Shown here: positions 1-11,152 of the stretch, piece by piece
Layout of the letters: each line of letters begins with the position of its first letter
How positions within the stretch are numbered: the stretch's first letter is position 1
Assembly (NCBI GenBank): GCA_018806985.1
Contig: JADANN010000380.1
Span: 64,501-128,500, forward strand
DNA length: 64,000 nucleotides
Source: Angiostrongylus vasorum
Taxonomy: Eukaryota > Nematoda > Chromadorea > Rhabditida > Metastrongylidae
Direction of reading: 5' to 3'
Notes under the pieces: generated by a model
What the model was told of the DNA's origin: nothing
Seen by the model: only the letters and a program-made list of their open reading frames with translations
Databases searched by the model: none
Made by a program: the position numbers and the translations under genes

Positions 1-111
1 AGATCAATTTATCACGTCATATAAATAGACCTTTGTTTTTTCAAATTTTTTTATTTATACAACAATTTTCCAAAATTCGCCTCTTGTACTTTACTATTGT
101 CATAACATCTA

Positions 112-497
112 CTTACTTACTTACTTACTTGATACTTACTTGAATGGCCCGTCCTCACTGGTTGTGCGGGCCTCAGCACAATCTCCATTTTTCGGAGATT
201 TGCTGGCTAAGCCATTGTGGTTGCCTGGAATCACGAGGTCAGCCTGGCAAAAGTTTGCCCCAGGTCTTCATTACCACAAGCAGTAGCACCTCGTGGATCT
301 GAGGGAGATTTACCACCATGCAACTTTGATACCAGAACGACCCTTAACTAGGCTTACTGATGCAAACGCCGGACTCCTTCTCAACTTGGAAGACCCTGCC
401 AGGGGGATGAATCTTCCGCTGTACATCGCACTCCGACACCCAGGAACACCTCCCAGCCACGATGAGGCGGTAAACCGTTGGGAGGACTTGCTTACTT
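112..497 (-). repeat. Family G repeat, near full length
   Basis: Reverse-complement copy of the repeat also seen at 59.4 kb and, truncated, at 45.8 kb. Shared landmarks are the end block reading CCTCCCAGCCACGATGAGG near 450-470 and the block CACTGGTTGTGCGGG near 157. The copy finishes in about four TTAC units, which read as AAGT repeats on the element strand, the kind of short tandem tail found on non-LTR elements and SINEs. The open frame inside it runs antisense to the element and is not taken as a gene. Confidence 0.7.
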
Positions 498-499
498 AG

Positions 500-2000
500 G
501 TGTAAACAATTGTACCAGAAACCACAAAAATTCGCCTACAGTGGTTACCGAGATGAAGACAGCTATTAAGCTTCATAGGTAATTCAATTTCCGTATATTA
601 TTCCAGCTTCCTCCACTGATGCATTTTTTGGACTAAACACCTAATGTGCTGGGAAATTAAGCCTTCAATCTGTATGGAATCAGTCACTGCTAGAACACTA
701 TAGTAGTGCCAGTTGCAATTATCGATTATTCAACATTGCAAATGCAAAAATACAAGTATAAAATTAAGCACAATTATTATCTAATAATAACTCATTCGAA
801 AAGCATAAGTCGTCGAATCATTCATGTTCATGTTGCCTTCACTACATACCATTTTCAAGTCTATTTATGCCTATATTTCAGCCTTCACTCCGAAATCTAA
901 CTCTCAACCTTCGTTTTAGTGCTACTTTCTATTTCCAATACTTGATGTTTGTCTGCAAAAGTACTCAAACGTTGGCAGTGGTTAAAAAACGAGGTGAACA
1001 CATTTGTCAAAGTTGGATGCCAATTTTTTTCTGCCCACATTATTGCAAGCACTGGACCGAACTTCCGGCATATCAAGACCGCACGATATCCAGAGAAGAC
1101 GAGTTGAACTAGAATATGTAACTACCACACTTCCTTTATAACTTTTCATAAAGTTTAATGTCGTCTAAAAAAGAGTGTAAGTAATTTTAAGTGTGTGGGA
1201 TTGTCCTTTACCGTTATTAATACTTAGGACCCCAACCCTGGTTGTTCACAAATTGCTGGCAATTTTTTGTTGACTAGAGTACTTCGAGAGTGAAGTGATT
1301 ATAGGAGAGACCAACCTAGAGACCTCTTCCTTAACCTTGTGTTAGCATATCAGTGAAAGAATACATATTATAGAAAACACTTTACTCTATCTATTTAGAG
1401 TAAGTGAAACCGTTTTCTCTTTCTTTTTAGAGCTGTTGATGGTTAAAATTTCCAAGGGTAGTGAAAATGAAATTTATATTTTTAACGTTAATCTCGGCAA
1501 CGATAAACGACAATATCGCATTTCCGGACCTCGTTTGTCCTGATAGACAAATGCCACTTGCTTACTTTATTTCAATTATTTCTTAGTATGAGTCTCAACG
1601 AAAAAAGGTAAAAGGAAGAATTAGGGTGGACTTCATAAATAGGGTTTCATCTTCGCTGATTCTTTTAGTCGAGGAAGATCTGTAGATTCTAGTGGTCTTC
1701 ACTTCAATTAACAATGTTGATCTTGAGCTGAGATGTGTTCGCTTAAACTGAAGGCGGCAGACATTTCCACATCGTGTGAGCGGGAATCAATTCTCGTCGG
1801 AGCTCAAGTGCCGCAATGATGTGATACGATGCTTTTCGTCGTTAATAGAAAGTGGTTGAGGCACATGCCATCATTTTAGAAACCGTGAAAAGTTTTCCTG
1901 ATTAATTCGGAGTGGTTCCATTCCAACTTTCGAGAAATTGTCACAGCGAAAATAGTTTTTATTCGGGAATTTTAAATTATAAAGGTATTCAGAAGGAGCG
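500..2000. other. No gene or repeat recognised
   Basis: AT-rich sequence. I see no convincing exon, no copy of the repeat families named here, and no RNA gene. Short open frames near 700-1110 look like chance. Confidence 0.4.
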
Positions 2001-2242
2001 ATGAGGAGTCTGAGAAAAGTAAAAGAGAATGGAAACAGCGGAGGCTGCCTGCGATTCCAATACTGCGCTTTGCCTCAGATTTCCTAGCGAATCAGTTGTA
2101 CAACAGTCCTTTCAGAATGCCGGTATTCTAGATGAATTCCTTGGAAAACCAAAGTGACGGTGACGTGACGAGGTGGCGAGCAGCTTTCATCAACAATGAG
2201 CGTTTGAAGACGTTTCTTGGATCAGATCTATACATGTTGTAA
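2001..2242 (+). CDS. Candidate exon region, unknown protein
   Basis: Two overlapping short frames look protein-like. One starts at ATG 2029 (METAEAACDSN...) and stays open to a TGA near 2160. The other starts at ATG 2132, directly after an acceptor-like TATTCTAG, begins MNSLENQSDGDVTRWR and ends at TAA 2242 after GSDLYML. They use different frames, so at most one is likely real. No family is recognised. Chance open frames are common in such sequence, so this is a weak call. Confidence 0.22.
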
Positions 2243-3360
2243 TGGTTTGTGATGCACCGAAGCATAGATAAAATTACCGTTTAGAAGCGAAGATGAAACT
2301 TTATGAAGGTAGCGAAACCATTTGTTGGGAATGAAATTACTGCTTGAGCTCTACTTAAGCAAAAGATCCATTTTAACGTTCTTTAGTCAACAATGCAACG
2401 ATTTACATTACATGAACAGTTACGTTGTTCAGTCCTCCTACCAAAACTTGACAAATAAGCAACGACATGAACGAAAAGCAAGTCATGAAATCTGTAAGAG
2501 AAGGGTTAATTTGTTGACTCATTTGCTAGAGAAGAAATGGATTCTGCACCTAATTGGCTAACGGATTCGCCCATTGAAACTTCCAACGACACCATCAATG
2601 ATCAACGTCACAAAGGTTAAAAGAACTCCGATAAAAAGTAGGCATCGTATTGCATACCCACTGAATCTGTTGCCAACTACCGCTTTCCTCTGAACAACTA
2701 CTTGTGGAGAAATCGTTTCTATATTGATTTCAGAAATTTACATATTCTTGAGTTGAATTTTACCCTGAAAGCACTAAAAAGTACTAAAAGCGTGTTTGCT
2801 AGTTTGAAATCATGTGCTCATTGTAAATTGGGACACGTGCATTCAAGTAGAAAGTGGAAAACTAAGACTATTCTCTGTGCATGTTAGTGAAAGAAAAATG
2901 ATTTCTTAAAGTCAGGTAAACAGAATCGAAAGTGGTCATTTGAGATACTCAAGAGAAGGGCAAAGTGGGACACTCCCACCCCTCTTTGTCCAATTATTTA
3001 TATGGATTGGTAGCCGAACTCGTCAATAATAAATTTATTTCGCAGTAAGCCCTTCGCCGTAGTCCTCAGTCGCAGAACAGCTATTTGAAAATATAGCTAT
3101 TAAATCTTCTTAGGCTGATGATTTTAGCTCATTGTGAACTTTTCGTGCAGAAGATATCCAACTATCTGATGATTGTGATAATGTTATCTGATTGAAAAAT
3201 CTAGATAACAAAAGAAGATGGGCGATCTTCTTCACCTCGCCTCACGAAACCCATTTTGTCAGCCTCACAGTGTCGAAGATTAAACTAGACAAGGGAAAAA
3301 ATTCACATCTTCTATAGTGGTCAATGTATTCATCTCTATCTCTAGCTCTTCTTATTTCAA
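2243..3360. other. No gene or repeat recognised
   Basis: Nothing supportable on either strand beyond short chance frames. Confidence 0.35.
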
Positions 3361-3369
3361 TAGCATAAA

Positions 3370-3758
3370 GCTGGCCGATAGCATAGTGACAGTGATGTCC
3401 GTCATCACGAGCATGGTGCTAGTTCGATTCCGCTGCGGGCCAGCCAAGCCTCTTATCCTTCGTCAGAAAATTGGTACTGGACTTCTGTGAGAAAAAATCA
3501 CTCTCTGAAATCCAATTGGGAACGCTCCTGCTTTGCTATCTTAGGACTTCAGGGAGAATTGCTCGACCAGCATTCTACGACATTTAAAACAAAATAAAAT
3601 AAATATAAATAAAATGAAATAAAAATCCTCAGGCAGCAACGGAAACCACGCCGAAAAACTTGGAAGACCTTCGTGGACAATGGATGCGAGGAAACGAATT
3701 GAATGTGAGAAATGCTGGGACCCACACAGTAGACGTGAAGATGAGTCATATAAAAAAA
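3370..3758 (+). repeat. SINE-B copy
   Basis: Begins with a tRNA-like head: A-box-like AGCATAGTGACAGTG, then B-box-like AGTTCGATTCCGC about 45 bases on. The body has the family landmarks CCAATTGGGAACGCTC, GACCAGCATTCTACGAC and a 3' end near CCACACAGTAGACGTGAAG. An A-rich tract of AAATA-like units (about 3585-3625) interrupts the body and is absent from other copies. Probably Pol III-derived. Confidence 0.75.
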
Positions 3759-3834
3759 CCACGAAGTCTGCGAGCTAGTACTTTTGAAACCGACCGATAT
3801 TTATCCTCGGCATTAATAATAAATACCTTCTTGG

Positions 3835-4085
3835 ATTGCTAAGCTAACTGGATATTGATAATGATGCTCATTCGGGTAACGGTTCGACATGCTCGGCTTC
3901 TTCAAAGCCGGTAAACGGAGTCGATCTCCACAATTGTTCGTACACTCAATATGGTGTCTTCGTCGTCGTTTCTGAGTCGAACCTTCTTTGGTGAAGCACC
4001 ACTGTTCGAATGAGGCAATCTCACTTCGCAGCGCTGTTTTATACAGCACAGATAACCAATATTTACGAATAACATAAAACTTGCC
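3835..4085 (-). repeat. Family D repeat, decayed hammerhead-like copy
   Basis: On the minus strand it carries a TATA-like GCTGTATAAAAC (4036-4047), then the family landmark GAGATTGCCTCATTCGAAC, then a degenerate 36-nt hammerhead-like motif at 3874-3909. The motif core has changed here (UUGAAGA and GAACC in place of CUGANGA and GAAAC), so self-cleavage is not expected. It is a single arm with no inverted partner beside it. Confidence 0.6.
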
Positions 4086-4149
4086 GACAATAGTTCAGTG
4101 GATGGCAACGGTCAGTTACTAAGCTGATATCTTGTTGTATTCACAAAAT

Positions 4150-4727
4150 AGGAAGTGTGTAGCGCAGTGATTAGAGGTGCCCTAAAACAGGCACGTGATC
4201 ATTGGTTGAGTTTTGCCCTGTGCGCTCACCAATTCCTGTATTCCTTTGAAATCGGCAAATTGGTGCTAGGCTTGTCTTGAAGGATAGTAGCACTGACTTG
4301 ATCCATTGGTAGGCCACCTGAACTCATTGCATAGGCCAGATAAAAAAGGATAAATGGATAAAGCTCCCAACGTTGATCAATCCCTGAGAGATACGCTATG
4401 CATTCTATTTCATTAAGCATCGTTTGGAGGTGACTGAATGCATATCTGGTCTTTACAATGACTCTCGGTGGCTTACCGATGTATCGAGCCAGTGCTGCTA
4501 TTCTCCCAGACAAGTGTGGTAACCAATTTGCCGACCCCGGAGGGATGGAGTGGTTGGTGAGCCACGGGCGCGGGGATCGATTCCACGTGTGTGTTTAAAG
4601 GCGCCTCCAACCACTGCGACACACACGACCTTTTGTTATAGGCCAGATATGTACTCAAATCACCTCTAATGACGCTTGATGACGTTAAGTACATGGCGCA
4701 TCCCTTAAGGAGTTGATCAAAACCCGA
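4150..4727 (+). repeat. SINE-A copy split by a younger SINE-A
   Basis: Outer element in two pieces, 4150-4342 and 4638-4727. The first piece has the tRNA-like head (A-box-like TAGCGCAGTGATTAG) and central body. The second resumes at GGCCAGATATG and runs to the family 3' end. The break is the insertion site of the next entry, so this copy is the older of the two. It is visibly more diverged than the insert. Confidence 0.8.
4343..4637 (-). repeat. SINE-A inserted in SINE-A, 12-bp TSD
   Basis: Complete copy, tail (AAAGGATAAATGGATAAAG on the plus strand) to tRNA-like head (ends CCACTGCGACACACACGACC). It is flanked by the exact direct repeat ATAGGCCAGATA at 4331-4342 and 4638-4649, a target-site duplication of the length expected for LINE-driven insertion. 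The target lies in the body of an older SINE-A of opposite orientation. Confidence 0.88.
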
Positions 4728-5052
4728 AACTCTATAAAATTTTGGCTAGCGATTATGACCTATCCCCTTCTTCACGACCAGCGTGCACCTAGTTAGTGGA
4801 AGTTACAGTCATGAAACTAATAAAATTTTATCACCGTTCTTCGACCAAGGAGTGCACTCCTTTAATAAAAAGAACTCCAGCTGATTTCCAAGGCGCTGTT
4901 CTACAAAAAATATAGCTTCTATAAGGACCTTTTTATTATCCTTTCAGAAAAGAGGTTCGACAAAGCGACATCTCGTATCTCGTAAAAGCTGTTTACTGCT
5001 GCACTGCAGTGAATAATGAAGTCACTCGATTTGGGCTAGAACGGCATACACA

Positions 5053-5152
5053 ATGAAAGCAAATTTTCGTGTAATCCTTGTTTTGCTGTTGATATCCTTA
5101 TCCACTTGAGGGCGCTGCTGAGGCAAAGGCAATGATGAATCAGCTGAATGAG
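5053..5152 (+). pseudogene. Signal-peptide-like first exon with frameshift
   Basis: ATG 5053 opens a frame MKANFRVILVLLLISLST that looks like a signal peptide (basic start, then a leucine-rich core) and stops at TGA. One base over, the sequence goes on in a protein-like way (EGAAEAKAMMNQLNE) up to a donor-like GAG/GTAGGG at 5152. One missing or extra base would join the two, so this may be a broken or mis-sequenced first exon of a secreted protein. No downstream exon was found. Confidence 0.25.
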
Positions 5153-5685
5153 GTAGGGAAAAAAAGGCAGGACTGACCACAAATCGCAAGGAAGCTGGCT
5201 TATAAGAACTCTGCCACGCGAAACTAAACATATTGAAAACAATGATTCTCTAATTAAGGAGACCCCTTTTTTACGTGTGCTTTCGGCGTTCAACGAAGAG
5301 AAACATGGACAGAAGAAATTGTGTAGAAGAAGCACAGCAGTAGGGGCTGCAGTCATGCTTGTCGCCATGCAAAAGTCTTAAAAACTTCACACACATTCCT
5401 TAATTCAACGGCCCTCCTAGTGCTCGTATATTTGGAATAGTTATGTGTTTACGATTCGAATTACGTTAAGAGCTCTGCACACCACATATAGAGGTCTTGG
5501 AAGGTCATTAACAGCTCTTGAGCAATGTGTTCTGAACAACGTAATTGCGGTTGAAGCAGTGGTATGATGTCGTTCAATACGAGCAAGGCGATTGCTAGGC
5601 TCATCTCCAGACTCACCAAGCCTGTCTTTGCCCTGAAGTCGGAAGATTACTACTAGAACGTCAACCCCTTTTTTTTTCCACTTGC

Positions 5686-5875
5686 TGCCTACTATAATTT
5701 TTCTGACGGCAGCCTTAGGTGGAAAACTACTGAGAGAAACGCAGAGTAAGGGCCTCCGTGGCGCTGTGTCTAATGCGCGAGCTCCCGGAAAGGGTAATTG
5801 TGGTACGATCTGGCCTGGGGTCCGAGTTTTGCGATTATCTCAGCATCATTGTGGTTTTAATTACTATTATACTTG
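5686..5875 (+). repeat. SINE-C copy
   Basis: Starts with the inverted end block (CTGCCTACTATAATTTTTC), then the tRNA-like core: GGGCCTCCGTGGCGCTGTG, GAGCTCCCGGAAAGGGTAA as an anticodon-arm-like hairpin, then GGTCCGAGTTTTGCG and CTCAGCATCATTGTGG. Diverged but collinear with the copies at 29 and 36.6 kb. Confidence 0.65.
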
Positions 5876-5949
5876 TTTCGAATCGGTTCGCTCTCTGCGA
5901 TATACAAAAGTTGGGGAATGGCTCTGGTAGTTGTGGTGAAGATCCGGGG

Positions 5950-6075
5950 CGAATGATCTAGCGCTGCTATCCCAGGTCCCAGGATTCCAAAGGAAATCAT
6001 CTTGACCAGCATTCAACCACATCCATAGCTAAGACAAAGATCTTCAAGCAGCAAGCGAACTTCAATGAACAATTT
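5950..6075 (+). repeat. SINE-B fragment
   Basis: Short piece of the SINE-B body: the GACCAGCATTCAACC block near 6004 and the AGCAGCAAGCGAAC block near 6048. Head and 3' end are not recognisable. Confidence 0.45.
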
Positions 6076-6138
6076 CAATACGTTTGTGTAATCTGTATAT
6101 TAGAAGATTAATCGGATGGAAGAAGTGGTGTGTAGAAC

Positions 6139-6412
6139 AATAAAGGATAAGCGTTTCAGCGTTGGTCACCCTCTGTGGGATGGCGCCATACGTTCAACAT
6201 CATCAAATATCATTAGAAGTGATTGAGTGCATATCTGGCTTATATACTGTCTTTAAGTTATCTGTCAATGTATCAATATAGTATTGCTATCCCATTATAC
6301 GAGTCCGAATTGCCGGAGGGAGAGATGACTTGGTGAGTGCGAGGCACAGGGTTGAACTAGCAACCAAGTGTGAGTAGGAGAGCACCACAAAACACTACGC
6401 TACACACGCTCA
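6139..6412 (-). repeat. SINE-A copy, diverged
   Basis: Tail-side AATAAAGGATAAGCG, the block ATTGAGTGCATATCTGGC, and head-side CACTACGCTACACACGC line up with better copies. Many substitutions, so an old copy. Confidence 0.65.
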
Positions 6413-6539
6413 TGGACCAATATCTGTATAATATGTTGCGTTGGGTCATTGAAGACAAAAAATTCAAGTAAAAAAATGCGAAAAAAATCCAACGTCAGTT
6501 CCATCAAGTGGTGTTCCATTCAGACATTTTTTTGTTTGT

Positions 6540-6705
6540 TGGTGTGAACGGCAGTAAATGGAACAAAAGAACGTTGAAGCAACATATCAAATTTGTATTT
6601 ATAAGCGGGAAAAAAACCGTCAGTGTATTGTGCGTGCAGGAAACAAAACGCATATGTTACCAACAGGCAATTAGTATCAAGAAATTGATGCCAGAGGAGT
6701 TTTAA
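6540..6705 (+). pseudogene. LINE endonuclease fragment (possible)
   Basis: The frame reads GSKWNKRTLKQH... and then SVLCVQETKRICYQQA. A (V/I)LCVQET(K/R) motif after a GxWN(V/K)RTL-like start is the N-terminal signature of apurinic-type endonucleases of LINEs. The element would be of another clade than the RTE copies here. Nothing else of the element is seen, so this is a dead fragment at best. Confidence 0.3.
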
Positions 6706-7262
6706 AGGTGTAAAGTGAATGATCGTTGGTGAAAAAACTGTATTTGAGAAGCTCTTTTGCAATGTTTGTTGTCAGAGGTATTAGAACACTCGATGTCAAA
6801 GTCACGATAGCAACATGCGAGGTATGTGAAAAGGATTTCAGTGCTCAAGGGGATTCGAGTGATTCTGTGATGAACCCAGAAGGCACTACTTTGTGCTAGA
6901 AACCCACAAGACATTAGCACGTGGTCCTTAACTCATATTAACAAAAAAAATCTCCTTGAAAATGCTTCTTCATCGCTATTGATGACCACCACCTGTTCGG
7001 TTTATTTTATATCATGAAGAGTACGTAAATTATGATACCTGGAGTCGGACATATCAGATTGCCAGGGAAGCTTTCTGCCATGGTGCACTTATCAGTTTGC
7101 AGTTGAGTTTTCTGTCAAAAAACAATGCAACACTTTAATCCCATGGAAGTCCTCCCCATCGGAAAATCAAGGAAGAGTTTATTCCTCCAAATTCTGACGC
7201 ACATGGTAGGATGATGCTTGAACACAATTAGGCATAATTGAAGGAGTGGAGTATGTGTGTTC

Positions 7263-7556
7263 TTATAAACCAAGAAGAATTAAGGGGGCGCTCTGTTTGT
7301 CTCCACCATCGTCCATTGAGGTAATCAATTTTGTAATCGATGATGTGTACTGGTTTAGCTGCTTGTTCTTTAAGACAGAAAAACATTCGTCCATCTTCCA
7401 GATGGTCTCCTTTGGGAACATCAAATGCAACACAGGGGTTAAAAAAGAAAGGTTGTCATTGTTCATGAGCTGGCAATTCCTTTCATCACATGAACCACTT
7501 TTCACCGTAGATTTGATGGCGGTTAAATAATCGATAAAGGATGAAGGACGAAGCAT
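7263..7556 (-). CDS. Candidate ORF, 97 codons, unknown
   Basis: The frame runs MLRPSSFIDYLTAIKSTVKS... to ...DKQSAPLILLGL and then TAA. It has mixed codon use and no low-complexity stretch, and reads more like protein than its antisense frame. An acceptor-like CATCTTTCAG lies 5' of it, but the frame has a TGA just before the ATG. So either translation starts here or this is part of a decayed exon. No signal peptide, membrane span or known motif seen. Confidence 0.28.
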   Translation of the reverse strand: MLRPSSFIDYLTAIKSTVKSGSCDERNCQLMNNDNLSFLTPVLHLMFPKETIWKMDECFSVLKNKQLNQYTSSITKLITSMDDGGDKQSAPLILLGL

Positions 7557-7593
7557 TCAGTGTTTATCATTCCCTATTGTTTCCTGAAAGATG

Positions 7594-7834
7594 CGGCAAG
7601 CAATGAATTTACTAAGCATTGTGAGGAGCGATTGGATGTATATCTGCTACATATAAATATTTACGGTGGCCTACCGATGTATTATTAGTGTTGCTATCCT
7701 TCCAGACAAACCTGGTACAGATTTTTCGAACTCGGAGGGATAGAAAACTTGGTGAAGCATAATAGCGCGATCGAACCAGCGATTGATCTAGTGCGTATTG
7801 GGGAGGCACATCTAACCATTTACGTGCACCTTTG
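7594..7834 (-). repeat. SINE-A copy, diverged
   Basis: Recognised by GGTGGCCTACCGATGTAT, CCAGACAAACCTGGTAC, CTCGGAGGGATAG and the head-side remnant ACATCTAACCATTTACGTG. The tail region is eroded. Confidence 0.65.
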
Positions 7835-7889
7835 CTTGTATAATTAAGACGGGATTTTTTGTTGAAGGTATGGACTAAATATTTTTCTA

Positions 7890-8225
7890 ATTTTCACACG
7901 ACACATCATCACATGTACTGTTCGGATTCCTGTACTTCCTGCATTCGATTCGTTTTCCTCCCATTCATCGTCCACGTTGGTCTTCGAAAATTTTACGTGT
8001 TGTTTCAGCTGTTGATTGAGGATTTTGTCTTCTTTATGAATGCCGTAGGAGGCTGGTCGAGTCAATTCTTCTTACAGTCTTGGAGATAGTCTGGCTAGGG
8101 GTCTTCCCATGTTGGATGAAGGAGAGCGTTTGGGGCGGGCATCGAACTAGCGCCTTTGCTTCCGATGAAACGGCATCACTAAGTACTGCACTTTTCCCAC
8201 TGCTGGACTACATAATGAGGGTTAA
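7890..8225 (-). repeat. SINE-B copy
   Basis: Collinear with the copies at 32.5 and 58.6 kb: TGCATTCGATTCGTTTTCC, GGATTTTGTCTTCTTTATG, AGGCTGGTCGAGTC, and the head-side CATCGAACTAGCGCC (B-box-like) and CACTGCTGGACTACAT (A-box-like). Confidence 0.7.
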
Positions 8226-8229
8226 TGCA

Positions 8230-9430
8230 GAACACCCAGTTATATTCCATATGATATCACTTTATAGTTCTGCTGTTGGGGAGACCACGCTTTAAGGTGA
8301 CAGTACCTATCAAGGTGGATGTGCTGAAAGGATTTCGAATCGAGCACGTTTTCCCTCTTCCTCTCACTCATCTTCTCGCTTCTTTCTCCTTTCTCCTCTC
8401 GGCAATGGAAGAACATTTTTGAAAGAATTCAGCTATGTAGCGCTGCTTCTTCACTGCACTCAATATGTCCATTTTAATAAACCTATTGCAACAACAGCAT
8501 AACACCACTTGAGAACTCATCAGAGTATGAGGATTCGCTGCTGCTGAATATGAAACAAATTCGTTATTAACATAGGTCCAAATCTATGAGTTCCTTCAAT
8601 ATTCCCTGGACGGTACACACAGTAAGTGTCCTAAGAATATAGAGAGTGAGTACCAGTGTCAAGCACAAGTATATGAGGGTAAGAATAAGCAGCAGACGAA
8701 GTAAAAGTATCCTTAATGAATCACGCTGTGAAGAAGTGGTTTTCTCTTCTGCTTCACTTTTCCATCATCCTTTATACACAAACGTTTACGAACGAAACTA
8801 GGACGTCTGTCATCACTGAAGCTTCTGTCATCGAGCACAAATTCATGACTGTTCATTATCTCTGCATTTAAAACACAAAACTGTTAGAATTGGATCCGAG
8901 TTTTTCCATTTCTGAAACAATCCTGCGCAAGATCACGTGCAGTCTACAGGAACTTTAAGAACAACTGCGTTATAAGGTTAAGCTAGAAAGGTTAGGTATC
9001 GAAATACAAAGGGGCATTACCACCAGTACTTTCCGCAGGGCTTTCTATAGGCGAGAACAACCAAATAGCCAAATTGATCCTGCTTTCCGCTTGTTTTTCG
9101 GACGAATTTCTCCAAGTACTTAATCACTACCGACGTAGAAAATTAAGCTTCTACTAATACACGTACAAAAAACGTGCTACGCGCCAAATTAAAGAGCCTA
9201 CAAACTCAAAATCTTTCCTAGTCACCTGGATGTTAGAATAGCAGAGAAGCAACACAACGTTGTTTCTCTCTATCTGCCACCCTCTGAAAAGGATTATAGT
9301 AATTGATGGCGAATATTAAATAGAGAGTGGATCAATACAGCAAAGACAGCTGACTAAGAGTTTTTCAGATATTTCTCGGTTTAAGAACGCCATCCAACTT
9401 ATCCTGTCTTATACTTGCTTGCAAGACACA
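8230..9430. other. No gene recognised
   Basis: No convincing exon or repeat copy. A pyrimidine-rich tract (CTTCCTCTCACTC... near 8350-8400) is the only compositional feature. The 3' part may hold unrecognisable upstream sequence of the Penelope-like element. Confidence 0.35.
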
Positions 9431-9449
9431 TAAGCTTACTTCTACTGAC

Positions 9450-10870
9450 GACCATGTGTCCATCGACCTCATCATTTAAGGTTAGACTAATTATCAGTTC
9501 TACAGGTGGGCCAACTGATAGAATAACATGCTTCCTGAACTTCTGACCCAGTTAGTGAAATTCATACCAACCCATCTGCCCCCATACCAAAAATATTCCT
9601 AGATCACGCATGCCATGGAGTCGTTCGATGTTACCTTACTTTATACCAACGCTCCGAATGACTCCGCAATGCAAGTCATTCGAGCTCCTCGTAGAACGTG
9701 GAAGGAACATAAATATTTATGGCTTATCGACCCAACAACTGATGATTCTCTTAAAACAATGTCTTGGTTGTTCAGTCTTCAGATGGCCGAGAAGATATTT
9801 TACACAAGTTAGAGCGTTGGCCATGAGCAGTTCCTAGCAGCAAACCTTGCATCGCTTTCATGTATAAGGTGGGAGCTCCAGTTCGGGATCGCCGATCCTT
9901 ACTCTACTTTCAGTCATAGACGACTGCTTCCTCGCCTATTCCATACAAGAGCAGATGGATGAGTATTTTGAATTGTTAAACAGAGAGCCAGAGTATATAA
10001 AATTTAAGCGAGAGAAACCAACCGAGAACTTGATTCCACCCTCAAACACTGAAATAAAGCTTACACAAAATGGGTACATAGCAAAATGGTGTCGAAAACT
10101 AGGTAGTAAATATATATTAGTGCACTAACTTTACTCTCATCCTTCACAAATGAAAAAAAGCACTAATCAAAAGCATGTATTGAAAAGCTAAAAATGTGTG
10201 AACAGGAATAACTGGAAGGGGAAGGAATTGCCAAACTTGGCACAAAAAATGGTTACTTACAATGGCTACGAAGCGGAAGCAAGCCACTCAGGGTCAGACC
10301 AAAAGGGAGGGCTATACCTCAAAATAATGCTTCAAATTCAAATGAGATCAGCTTCTTATCGAACGAATCAAGCTGCGCCATTAAGAGGTGCTTAAGAAAA
10401 AATTGGTCTTGAAAATTATGTGGCGGTTATTGACCTCCCACCCAATGCTCTGTGCCATTAGTTAGTTCGCAACTGCCTCCGTGATCGTTTGTGTGGTCTA
10501 GAAAATTGTGTAATTTGTCCTAGCGGGGGAGACGGGCATTGCATGAGCTTAAGTACAATATACTTTATTTCATGTAAGACATACGCTGAAGAATACATTG
10601 AGAAAACGGGTAGACCATTGTGTGCCCGCATAAAAAGAACACCTCTATAGGGAAAGCGAAAATTTGTCAAAACACTCCTTTAGGTACATATAGGGCGTAC
10701 AAGCACAATGGCGATGATTTTAAACTGTGACTGTGCGGATCCTAGCGCAGGAATCGAAAACATCAAGGCGCAAGACTCTTGAAGCGTCTTGGATAAATTT
10801 CAAAAACCCAAAGATGAACGGGAATGGCTAATGACTCACTATCGCACGTGATGTGGCACCTTATTTCAAA
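9450..10870 (+). mobile_element. Penelope-like element remnant, RT + GIY-YIG
   Basis: Broken coding sequence of a Penelope-like retroelement. In order: RLIISSTGGPTDRI (9480s; the RPI-GxPT region before RT motif A), ESFDVTLLYTNAPNDSA (from 9615; the SFDVxxLYTNVP motif A), VIDDCFLAYS (9913 on; the YxDD active site with its first residue changed), and EYIKFKREKP. Further on comes ENCVICPSG...ISCKTYAEEYIEKTGRPLCARIK (about 10500-10640), a GIY-YIG endonuclease with its zinc-finger-like cysteines, in which the glycine of YIG is E. Several stops and frameshifts make it inactive. RT followed by GIY-YIG is diagnostic for endonuclease-bearing Penelope-like elements. No family D terminal repeat was found beside it. 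Confidence 0.85.
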
Positions 10871-11011
10871 ATGGTTTTTCGCTTGGGTGCGTCTCGCTCT
10901 CCATCCCACGTGAACAACATGCCCCGACAGTCCCACTCATAACAGCATGGTGAGTAGTTTTTTAGCAAATACGGAGTTTATTTTTATGTTAGATCTTCAT
11001 TAATACTATAG

Positions 11012-11152
11012 ATATTTCACCGACTTACAAGGCTACTGTTGCGTGAAGTACGTCCAGGTTCTGAGGAAGGCGAAATCGCAGAAGCGTCATCAATCGACCA
11101 ACAGCAACAACTGCGGCAACAACAACGACAACAACAACAGCGACTAGAATAA
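11012..11152 (+). CDS. Candidate last exon, Q-rich C-terminus
   Basis: After an acceptor-like AATACTATAG the frame is open for 46 codons: IFHRLTRLLLREVRPGSEEG, then an acidic stretch, then a glutamine-rich tail (QQQQLRQQQRQQQQRLE) and TAA. The CAA/CAG tract gives glutamine in this frame only, and the upstream residues look like ordinary protein. The minus-strand cysteine-rich frame is its antisense. No upstream exon identified. Confidence 0.35.
   Translation: MFHRLTRLLLREVRPGSEEGEIAEASSIDQQQQLRQQQRQQQQRLE

Noticed and set aside
293..499. 68-codon ORF near the left edge
   Set aside because: It lies antisense in family G. Equivalent frames appear in the other copies.
4331..4727. CRISPR-like spaced repeats among SINE copies
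   Set aside because: Repeats are about 290 bp, dispersed, on both strands and flanked by target duplications, in a eukaryotic context.
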